A stretch of 16,253 bases of DNA, taken from an uncultured Acidobacteriota bacterium (lineage in GTDB: Bacteria > Acidobacteriota > Blastocatellia > RBC074). The notes under the pieces were generated by a model, which had not been told where the DNA came from, did no database searches, and saw only the letters and a program-made list of their open reading frames with translations. The translations under genes were made by a program, and so were the position numbers. Below, piece by piece: positions 10,253 through 16,253 of this stretch. Where the stretch lies: positions 1 through 16,253 of the forward strand of contig CALBSU010000696.1 of the NCBI GenBank assembly GCA_937967285.1. The letters are read 5' to 3'. The stretch's first letter is position 1, and each line of letters opens with the position of its first letter.

Positions 10253-10281
10253 AGTATAACAGCAGTGCATCTGCTTGTCAC
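10253..10281 (-). promoter_or_regulatory. Putative sigma70-like promoter of the pspA unit with inverted repeat in the spacer
   Basis: On the - strand the -35 is GTGACA (10281-10276; 5 of 6), the spacer is exactly 17 nt, and the -10 is TATACT (10258-10253; 5 of 6). Predicted start is near 10246. The spacer contains the inverted repeat AGCAG-TGCAT-CTGCT (10261-10275), a position suited to a regulator that blocks or re-shapes the promoter. No sigma54-type -24/-12 element was found. Confidence 0.5.
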
Positions 10282-10411
10282 ACATTCGCAGGATCGACTA
10301 CTCAGCAAAGATTGGTCGTGATAGACTTGCCCGGCGGTGATCGAACCGATCAACAAAAACATTCCTCACCAGAATCGATATTTCAAAACTGACAGACTGC
10401 AGGTTGACATT

Positions 10412-10430
10412 GCGTCCGGACCGCGGACGC
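10412..10430 (+). repeat. Hairpin just upstream of the exported-protein ribosome site
   Basis: GCGTCCG (10412-10418) and CGGACGC (10424-10430) form a perfect 7-bp stem with a 5-nt loop, ending 6 nt before GGGGAGG. A competing pairing, CCGGAC (10416-10421) with GTCCGG (10433-10438), would cover part of that ribosome site. Confidence 0.4.
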
Positions 10431-10436
10431 CAGTCC

Positions 10437-10443
10437 GGGGAGG
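10437..10443 (+). promoter_or_regulatory. Ribosome binding site that decides the start at 10448
   Basis: GGGGAGG lies 4 nt before the ATG at 10448. The upstream in-frame GTG at 10337 has no such site and would place 37 extra residues before the signal peptide. Confidence 0.65.
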
Positions 10444-10447
10444 CACT

Positions 10448-11866
10448 ATGGGCTTAGAAGGATTCACGCGCAACGCCCGCAAGCTGATGCTGGCGAATGC
10501 TTTATTGATGTTCATGGCGGTCGGGATCAGGGCGGCGCCCGCCTCGGACGCTGTGGCGTTGTATTTCGCCTTCGATTCGGCAGTGCCGTGGCCTCAATCG
10601 CCGACCAGTCTGCTGGTTCAATCGCCCAGTTTTGTCAGCGTCCCGGCAGGGGCGGTGCTCGAGGTCCACCTGCTGCGTGACGGGGCGCCGATCTCCACCA
10701 GCCGGCTGGTCTTTCAGCAGGCATACCAGAACAACTATCTTGTACCGGCGGTGCCGGTTGCGTCGTTCATTCCGATCGGGGCTCAGCCGAGCGCGGGTCA
10801 GCCGCTGCCGGGAGCCTCTCTCGTGCCGGGATCGGTCGATCTGGCGCAGATTTCGCAGGCGCCGGCGAAATACAGGCTGATGTGGGTGCTCTCGACGGGA
10901 ATTATGGGAACGCCGGGGCGTGCCATTGCGACCGGATCCTCGCTGAGCCTGATCGATCTCAAGTATGCTGCGGTCTCCTCGGCCGCGCTGGTCGGGGACC
11001 AGAAACCGGGATCGGTGCTCTTTTTCAACCGCTATTCATCGAGCGCGAGCAACCCTGCCGTCGAGGACACGAGGCTGAGCATCACCAACACCAGTCCGCT
11101 CTCGAACGTCAACATCCTGATGTTCCTGGTCGATTCATCGACCTGCCAGGTCTCGAGCCTGAGTTTCTGTCTGGCTGCTCAGCAGTCTTTCAATGTCCAG
11201 ATGAGCGATCTCGATCCCGGCGTCAAGGGGTATGTCATGGCGCTGGCGGTCAATTCAAACGGCGAGCCGATCCAGTTCAACTGGCTGACCGGCAATGCGG
11301 TTGTCCGCCAGCCGGCGGCCACCAGCGGCAGGCCGTATGCTTCGATCCTGAGCGCCTATGCCGTAGCCAGACGCAAGAACGAGATCGTCAAGAACGTCAA
11401 CGGCGTGGCCGACCTGATCTTCAACGATGGAGAATACGACCGGCTGCCGGGGCAGATCGCGTTCGATTCGGTTCCGAGCCAGGTCAATGCCATCAACTCG
11501 ACCGTCTTTGCGCTCTATCGGCCGCTCGCGGATCTGACGGGAGGAGTCTCGAACTTCGGCGTGCAGCTCGCCGGCTGGGGAATGGATGCGCAGAGCCAGG
11601 TGATTTCGTCTTCGGCCGGGCTGACGATGGCCTGTTACAGGGATTTCACGCTGGCCTCGCTCAGGCTCAGTCCGATTCCGATCGGGCAGTTTCTGACGCC
11701 GGGGAACACGGCCTGGTTCGTCGCGTCGCCGAACGATCTGCTGCCTCTGATGGGCGCACAGTTCAATTCCGGCGAGTTCAACAGCGGAAGCAACGGCAGG
11801 TCGCTCAATTTCGCGGCCGAGTATCGTATCCAGGTGCCTGTGGCGCCGGTTCAGTGCAATCAGTGA
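10448..11866 (+). CDS. Exported protein of unknown function, Acidobacteriota-type
   Basis: From the ATG at 10448 the protein has 472 residues. It begins with a signal peptide: basic R8 and R11-K12, hydrophobic core at about 13-26, likely cleavage after A29 or A30. The mature part is Ser/Pro/Gly-rich, apparently beta-rich, with no other transmembrane segment and few cysteines. The central stretch contains GSVLFFNRYSSSASNP, a DTRLSITNTSP strand, a FLVDSSTC turn, and DLDPGVKGYVMALAV followed by FNWLTGNAVVR. I associate this combination with a recurring exported protein type in Acidobacteriota genomes whose role is unknown to me. No lipobox, LPXTG or PEP-CTERM signal is seen. It is divergent from pspA across 397 bp and convergent with hemA (13 bp gap), so it is probably a single-gene unit. 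An alternative in-frame start at GTG 10337 would bury the signal peptide and lacks a ribosome site. Confidence 0.75.
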   Translation: MGLEGFTRNARKLMLANALLMFMAVGIRAAPASDAVALYFAFDSAVPWPQSPTSLLVQSPSFVSVPAGAVLEVHLLRDGAPISTSRLVFQQAYQNNYLVPAVPVASFIPIGAQPSAGQPLPGASLVPGSVDLAQISQAPAKYRLMWVLSTGIMGTPGRAIATGSSLSLIDLKYAAVSSAALVGDQKPGSVLFFNRYSSSASNPAVEDTRLSITNTSPLSNVNILMFLVDSSTCQVSSLSFCLAAQQSFNVQMSDLDPGVKGYVMALAVNSNGEPIQFNWLTGNAVVRQPAATSGRPYASILSAYAVARRKNEIVKNVNGVADLIFNDGEYDRLPGQIAFDSVPSQVNAINSTVFALYRPLADLTGGVSNFGVQLAGWGMDAQSQVISSSAGLTMACYRDFTLASLRLSPIPIGQFLTPGNTAWFVASPNDLLPLMGAQFNSGEFNSGSNGRSLNFAAEYRIQVPVAPVQCNQ

Positions 11867-11879
11867 GGGGGCGGCGCGG

Positions 11880-13154
11880 TCACTTTCTGCCGTCGTGATT
11901 GTAGAAATCCTTCCAGGCTTCGAGGATCGAGGAATGGCCGTCCTCTGATTCGCGCAATTTTCTGATCATGGGTTGCGTGAAGCGGTTGACTATCGCATTG
12001 ACGAGGGTCTCGAGCGCCTCCTCCTGATTTTGGTCGAGGTGGCCGAGCCGTTTCCGGCTCCTTTCGAGTTCCGCGAACGCCATTTCGGCGGCCTGTTTGC
12101 GCAGGGCGCCGATGACGGCGTTGAGGTCGCCCTCGGCGTGAGAGATGAGGAACCTCTCAGCCTCGGCGGTGATGATGGCTTCGGCTCGTTCAGCTTCACG
12201 CTGACGTTCGGTCCTGTTCGATTCCGCGATCGACTCCAGATCGTCGACATCGAAGACGAAGACGTTGTCGATCGATCCGATGCTGGGATCGATGTTGCGC
12301 GGCACCGAGATGTCGATGAGCAGCATCGGCCGGTTGCGGCGCGCTCCGAGGGCGCGGCGGATCTGATCCGGGTGAATTATGTAGCTGGTCGCCCCGGTCG
12401 AGCAGAGCAGAATGTCGGCCTCGGGCAGTCGTTTCTCGTAATCGTCGAACGAGACAGGCTCTCCTCCCAGTTCGTCGGCCAGCCGGCGGGCGTTCTCGAA
12501 TGTCCGGTTGGCGATCAGCAGCCTGCCGGCGCCGTAATTGAGCAGATGTCTCGCGGCCAGTTCAGCCATCTCTCCGGCTCCGACCAGCATGACGGTCGAT
12601 CCCTGCAGCTTTTCGAAGACCTTTCTGGCCAGCTCGACGGCCACGAAACTGATCGAGACGGCGCTCGAACCGATCCCCGTCTCGTTCCTCACGCGTTTGG
12701 CCACCGCGAAGGCCCTGTTCATCAGCCGCGTCAGATTGTGGCCGACGCTCTGGGCCTCCTGCGCCAGTTGAAATGCCTCCTTGACCTGACCCGTGATCTG
12801 CGGCTCTCCGATGACCATCGAATCGAGTGACGATGTAACTCGGAAGATGTGCGTGACGGCGGCCAGGTCGGTGTAATCGTAGCAGTGACGGGCGATCAGA
12901 TCGTGATCGGTCTGGTGGAATTCGCGCAGAAACCGATAGAGGTATGAAACGGTCTCGGCGGCGTTCATGTCCCTCGGGCTGGCCGCGATGATCTCGACCC
13001 GGTTGCAGGTCGATACCAGAACCGATTCGTGCACCGTCTGCCTGTCGACGATCATTTCGAGCGCGGACGATATCCGCGATTCGGAAAAGGCCAGACGCTC
13101 GCGCACCTCGACCGGAGCTGTTTTGTGACTCAATCCGACTAGAACGATAGCCAT
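11880..13154 (-). CDS. hemA: Glutamyl-tRNA reductase
   Basis: HemA reduces glutamyl-tRNA(Glu) to glutamate-1-semialdehyde with NADPH, the first committed step of C5-pathway tetrapyrrole synthesis. The 424-residue protein has the expected N-terminus (VGLSHKTAPVEVRE, 6-19) and the catalytic cysteine C50 in STCNRVE. It also carries SSLDSMVIGEPQITGQVKEA (108-127). The NADPH-binding Rossmann motif is VGAGEMAELAARHL (191-204), and a C-terminal dimerisation helix region runs from about 310. Length and all core motifs are normal, so it should be functional. It follows the CcsA/HemX-like gene by 51 bp on the same strand, an arrangement seen in many bacteria. The usual next gene, hemC, is absent because a convergent gene lies 13 bp past the stop. 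The Shine-Dalgarno before the ATG is weak (only GAG next to it). Confidence 0.97.
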   Translation of the reverse strand: MAIVLVGLSHKTAPVEVRERLAFSESRISSALEMIVDRQTVHESVLVSTCNRVEIIAASPRDMNAAETVSYLYRFLREFHQTDHDLIARHCYDYTDLAAVTHIFRVTSSLDSMVIGEPQITGQVKEAFQLAQEAQSVGHNLTRLMNRAFAVAKRVRNETGIGSSAVSISFVAVELARKVFEKLQGSTVMLVGAGEMAELAARHLLNYGAGRLLIANRTFENARRLADELGGEPVSFDDYEKRLPEADILLCSTGATSYIIHPDQIRRALGARRNRPMLLIDISVPRNIDPSIGSIDNVFVFDVDDLESIAESNRTERQREAERAEAIITAEAERFLISHAEGDLNAVIGALRKQAAEMAFAELERSRKRLGHLDQNQEEALETLVNAIVNRFTQPMIRKLRESEDGHSSILEAWKDFYNHDGRK

Positions 13155-13205
13155 CTCGATAATTCTTTATGTTGATGATCGATTCCGGTATGACCTGCTC
13201 GAGGT

Positions 13206-14051
13206 TCAACCGAACACGTGATAACCGCCCAGTGTCCGCGCGCCGAGCCAGGTCAGGAGCACTACCAGGAATCCGAAAATCGACAGCAGGGCCACCCTCC
13301 GGCCTCGCCAACCGGCCGTCAGCCGGTAATGAATAATGAACAGATAGACGAGCCAGGTGACCAGAGCCATGACCTCTTTCGGGTCGTTGTGCCAGTAACG
13401 GCCGTCGCGCTGGTTGTTCCAGATGATGCCCGTCGCCACGCCGAGCGTGAGCAGAACGAAGCCGATCGTCAGCGAACGGTAGCCCATCTCGTCGCAGGTG
13501 TTGAGCGCCGGCAGAAGCTGAAAAGCGCCGCCGATGTTCTTGGCCTTGAGGTCCCGTTCCTGGATCAGATACATCACTCCGCTGACAAAGGTCATGACGA
13601 AGGCGGCATACGAAAGAATGACCAGGATGACATGCGCCGGAAAGATGATCTGCGTCACGGTGCTGGCCGTGATCGCGCCCTCGAGCACCTGCGGCAGCGG
13701 ATGGTCCGGGGTCTGAATGAGCAGCGAAGCGAGCGTGAAGATGAAGACCAGCGGCAGCAGAAACGTCGGCAGCGCCCGCGCCTGATAGCGGAGGCTCATG
13801 CCGAGGTAGTAGGCCACGATCGCCCATGCGATGAGCGAGCTGACCTCTTTCGGATTGACGATCGGAAAGTGTCCGAGCTGCCACCAGTCGACGGCGATCG
13901 CCGCCGAATGAACGATGAATCCGACCGTGATCAGAGTCTTCAGGTGCCCGTTCCGTTTTTCTGCCTTCGCAGCGAAGAGGATGATTGCGTAAAAGGCGCC
14001 CGCCAGATAGAAGAGCAGCGCCAGTACCAGTAAGATAGTCATATCATGCAC
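13206..14051 (-). CDS. CcsA/HemX-like cytochrome c assembly membrane protein
   Basis: This polytopic protein of up to 281 residues has about eight hydrophobic segments. Family features are WWQLGHFPIVNPKEVSSLIAW (56-76), FPAHVILVILSYAAF (137-151) and the periplasmic tryptophan-rich region GRYWHNDPKEVMALVTW (217-233). IHYR (240-243) and the terminal GGYHVFG follow. CcsA proteins export and present haem for cytochrome c maturation together with CcsB/ResB. HemX relatives modulate HemA. The WWD motif is degenerate: where CcsA has W-G-S-Y-W-S-W-D, this protein has D216-G-R-Y-W220-H-N222-D223, so two of three tryptophans are replaced. With hemA directly downstream and no ccsB/resB in view, a HemX-type role is as likely as a synthetase role. 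The start is either GTG 14051 or ATG 14042, with no clear ribosome site for either. A strong-looking promoter lies at 14073-14102. Confidence 0.85.
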   Translation of the reverse strand: MHDMTILLVLALLFYLAGAFYAIILFAAKAEKRNGHLKTLITVGFIVHSAAIAVDWWQLGHFPIVNPKEVSSLIAWAIVAYYLGMSLRYQARALPTFLLPLVFIFTLASLLIQTPDHPLPQVLEGAITASTVTQIIFPAHVILVILSYAAFVMTFVSGVMYLIQERDLKAKNIGGAFQLLPALNTCDEMGYRSLTIGFVLLTLGVATGIIWNNQRDGRYWHNDPKEVMALVTWLVYLFIIHYRLTAGWRGRRVALLSIFGFLVVLLTWLGARTLGGYHVFG

Positions 14052-14072
14052 CGGGTAATATTCTCGAGGAGG

Positions 14073-14102
14073 ATGATATCACCCGGGCGGGATCTTTGTC
14101 AG
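14073..14102 (-). promoter_or_regulatory. Putative sigma70-like promoter of the ccsA/hemX-hemA unit
   Basis: On the - strand the -35 is CTGACA (14102-14097; 5 of 6), the spacer is 18 nt, and the -10 is TATCAT (14078-14073; 5 of 6), preceded by TGA as in extended -10 promoters. Predicted start is near 14066, giving a short leader of 15 nt to GTG 14051 or 24 nt to ATG 14042. Confidence 0.5.
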
Positions 14103-14118
14103 TCCCCCGGCCGACCTT

Positions 14119-14148
14119 TTGAGACTCCGCCGGAGGATGTGTTAAAGT
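14119..14148 (+). promoter_or_regulatory. Putative sigma70-like promoter of the proline dehydrogenase gene
   Basis: The -35 is TTGAGA (14119-14124; 5 of 6), the spacer is 18 nt, and the -10 is TAAAGT (14143-14148; 4 of 6), with TG at 14140-14141 as an extended -10. Predicted start is near 14155, a leader of about 36 nt. It is back-to-back with the haem-pair promoter; the two -35 boxes are 16 bp apart. Confidence 0.4.
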
Positions 14149-14190
14149 GTTCATTCATATCGACATATTCCATATTCAAGCGGACATGAC

Positions 14191-15103
<913 letters not shown>

Positions 15104-15105
<2 letters not shown>

Positions 15106-15127
15106 TCGCGGCCACATCCCGGCGATC
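15104..15127 (+). terminator. Weak hairpin after the proline dehydrogenase gene
   Basis: GATCGC (15104-15109) and GCGATC (15122-15127) can form a 6-bp stem overlapping the stop codon. A T-rich patch (GCTTGCTTTTCTG) begins about 9 nt later, too far for a standard intrinsic terminator. Confidence 0.2.
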
Positions 15128-15136
15128 CGCGGGCGC

Positions 15137-15164
15137 TTGCTTTTCTGCGCGTCTGTGGCACAAT
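15137..15164 (+). promoter_or_regulatory. Possible promoter of the cyclic-nucleotide/CBS gene
   Basis: TTGCTT (15137-15142), a 16-nt spacer and CACAAT (15159-15164) form a weak sigma70-like pair. The predicted leader is about 90 nt. Only the TTG and A-x-A-A-T parts match consensus. Confidence 0.25.
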
Positions 15165-15263
15165 TCCCCAACCATCAACTGAGCGGCGATCATACCGGAG
15201 ACGGACTGTAAGAGTTTCCGGGATCCACCAGCCGATTCGAATCCCACGACAGACAGGAAGACA

Positions 15264-16253
15264 ATGAAGACATCGGTCATTCGATATCGTGTCGCCGATT
15301 TTCTTCGTGAATACCAGCCGTTCGACGTCCTCGAAATGGAGGATCTGTTGACGCTTTCGGGGACGGGGCGGGTGGTATTCCACGAGGACGATATTGAGCT
15401 TTACGCGGCGGGTCAGCCGCGCGATGAAAGAATCTGGGTGATCCAGCAGGGACAGGTCGAGATTCTCATCGATACGCCCGCCGGCCCGCAATTGCGCGAC
15501 ATCCTCGAGCCGGGAGACATCATCGGGCTCGAGACCGGAACCGAAACCCGCACTCACACGGCCAGGACGGCGACGGAAGTGATCCTCTACTGTTTCGATC
15601 TCGCACGGTTCGAGGAACTGACGGGTCGATATCCCGAAGCGATCCGTTATCTGACGGCGCATCTGACCGCCGGATCGAAGCAGACCAAGGCTCTGCAATC
15701 GCCGGCGACGCGGGAGCGACTGCTTTCCGAGCGCGAAAGATCCGTCTGGCTCAACTCCGCCGGTACTGTTTTGCGTCCGACCGGGACATGCCCGACGTGT
15801 CCGCCCGAGACGACCGTCGGCGAAGCCGCGAGAAGGCTGAGCTCGAGCGGCGGAGACGCGATCGCGGTGATCGACGGGAACGGCTCTCCGATCGGTGCGA
15901 TCAGCGGCGACGAACTGATGGACGGGCTCGCGCTCGGGAACCTGCGCGAGGACTGGCCCGTCGGAAAAGTCATGAACGCCGGGATTCCGACGGTCGCCGC
16001 TCGAACGGCTCCTCGCGATCTCTGGCTGAGGATGATCAGCGAAGCCTCGGACCTGATCGCCATAACCGACGACGGAACGTCCGCCTCGCCGTTGCGCGGG
16101 TTGATCACGGATCGCGACCTTGAAATCGACAGCGGCAGAAATCCGCGGATTCTTCTGCGGCGCCTGGCGAAAGCCTCGAGTGTTGAAGAACTCTCGTATC
16201 TGGCCGGAAAAGTGAGGGCATTCATCGACGAGACTCTGGCGGGGCCGTCGGCG
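15264..16253 (+). CDS. Cyclic-nucleotide-binding / CBS-pair signalling protein, DUF294-type, cut by window end
   Basis: The frame is open from the ATG at 15264 to the last base (330 codons, no stop), so this is the N-terminal part of a longer gene. Its true strand is hidden by long antisense frames. Residues about 20-135 form a cyclic-nucleotide-binding beta-barrel: VVFHEDDIELYAAGQP (37-52), then IWVIQQGQVEILI (57-69) and ILEPGDIIGLE (80-90). Residues about 165-285 form a CBS pair, with TTVGEAARRLSSSGGDAIAV (183-202), a PIGAISGDELM strand-turn (209-219), a VGKVMNAG linker (233-240) and LRGLITDRDL (277-286). From 292 the sequence enters the helical linker that normally leads to a DUF294/GlnD-like nucleotidyltransferase. 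AGGAAG precedes the ATG. The nucleotidyltransferase part and the ligands are not visible. A CPTC cysteine pair (176-179) sits at the start of the CBS region. Confidence 0.8.
   Translation, partial: MKTSVIRYRVADFLREYQPFDVLEMEDLLTLSGTGRVVFHEDDIELYAAGQPRDERIWVIQQGQVEILIDTPAGPQLRDILEPGDIIGLETGTETRTHTARTATEVILYCFDLARFEELTGRYPEAIRYLTAHLTAGSKQTKALQSPATRERLLSERERSVWLNSAGTVLRPTGTCPTCPPETTVGEAARRLSSSGGDAIAVIDGNGSPIGAISGDELMDGLALGNLREDWPVGKVMNAGIPTVAARTAPRDLWLRMISEASDLIAITDDGTSASPLRGLITDRDLEIDSGRNPRILLRRLAKASSVEELSYLAGKVRAFIDETLAGPSA

Larger units (their letters stand above)
10051..10447. other. Divergent intergenic region between pspA and the exported-protein gene
   Basis: This is the only gene-free stretch above 300 bp. 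On the - strand it holds the putative pspA promoter (10253-10281) with an inverted repeat in its spacer, then a leader with two hairpins (10226-10244, 10198-10220) and a 15-bp palindrome (10180-10194). On the + strand it has a possible extended -10 (TGATAGACT, 10319-10327), a 7-bp hairpin (10412-10430) and the ribosome site at 10437-10443. The + strand frame from a GTG at 10337 to 10447 is open but is probably leader, not coding. Confidence 0.6.

Noticed and set aside
10404..10409. Perfect TTGACA hexamer upstream of the exported-protein gene
   Set aside because: No -10-like hexamer lies 16-18 nt downstream (the sequence there is GC-rich hairpin), and a start there would fall at or past the ribosome site.
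10051..10447. Search for a sigma54 site or PspF-type enhancer upstream of pspA
   Set aside because: No TGGCAC-N5-TTGCT-like sequence was found on the - strand in this region.
11862..11884. AGTGA/TCACT inverted repeat across the convergent exported-protein and hemA ends
   Set aside because: The 5-bp stem with a 13-nt loop is too weak to call a terminator.
13218..14033. 271-codon open frame on + over the CcsA/HemX gene
   Set aside because: Highly charged antisense of hydrophobic codons; a shadow.
14073..14189. 38-codon + frame with GAGGAGG directly before its ATG, ending 1 nt before proline dehydrogenase
   Set aside because: The ribosome-like site has zero spacing to the ATG, and the bases are better explained as the - strand -10 region of the haem promoter. 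A leader peptide is not excluded but is unsupported.
15156..15171. TGGCAC at 15156 resembling the -24 part of a sigma54 promoter
   Set aside because: The -12 GC at the required distance is missing (the sequence is CCCAA).
15647..16225. 192-codon open frame on - near the window end
   Set aside because: The low-complexity Ser/Arg-rich translation lies opposite a good cyclic-nucleotide/CBS protein on +.

Overview
The window looks like chromosomal DNA of a GC-rich (estimated by eye at 57-58% GC) Gram-negative-type bacterium. An Acidobacteriota or neighbouring lineage fits best. The reasons are an exported protein of a type I associate with Acidobacteriota, a secreted TonB-C-domain protein, a CcsA/HemX-hemA pair, and a PspA next to an AAA ATPase. 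This placement is inference; no rRNA or marker gene settles it. I see no phage, IS element, tRNA or CRISPR array.

Layout. (1) 1-4918 is a glycan or glycoconjugate assembly region. On the + strand lie the 3' end of a GT-C membrane glycosyltransferase, a polyprenyl-phosphate-sugar-synthase-like GT2 and a second GT2. Convergent to them, on the - strand, are a complete GT-C membrane glycosyltransferase and an SDR-type nucleotide-sugar epimerase. Lipid-linked sugar donors, GT-C enzymes that use them and a sugar-nucleotide epimerase make a coherent set. (2) 5031-5471 (+) is a small SET-domain protein that probably starts at a TTG codon. Its promoter overlaps a promoter for the opposing glycosyltransferase gene. 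(3) 10050-5489 (-) is a four-gene unit: pspA, a two-TM coiled-coil membrane protein, a secreted TonB-C-domain protein, and an AAA ATPase with a degenerate first AAA half and a Vps4-like pore loop. PspA belongs to the ESCRT-III superfamily, so this is a candidate bacterial ESCRT-III/Vps4-like membrane-maintenance module. It is the most interesting part of the window. A well-formed promoter with an inverted repeat filling its spacer, and a leader of about 195 nt with several hairpins, precede pspA. (4) 10448-11866 (+) is a large exported protein of unknown function. (5) 14051-11880 (-) holds a CcsA/HemX-like haem-handling membrane protein followed by glutamyl-tRNA reductase (hemA). (6) 14191-15105 (+) is a monofunctional proline dehydrogenase, divergent from the haem pair. 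(7) 15264 to the window end (+) is the first 330 codons of a cyclic-nucleotide-binding/CBS signalling protein of the DUF294 type, still open at the end.

Coordination. Convergent gene ends are tight: a 36-bp overlap at 2302-2337, and gaps of 17 bp at 5472-5488 and 13 bp at 11867-11879. Long intergenic DNA occurs only between divergent genes, where sigma70-like promoters can be read by eye. The only gene-free stretch above 300 bp is 10051-10447. All promoter and hairpin calls come from reading the sequence and were not scored by software.
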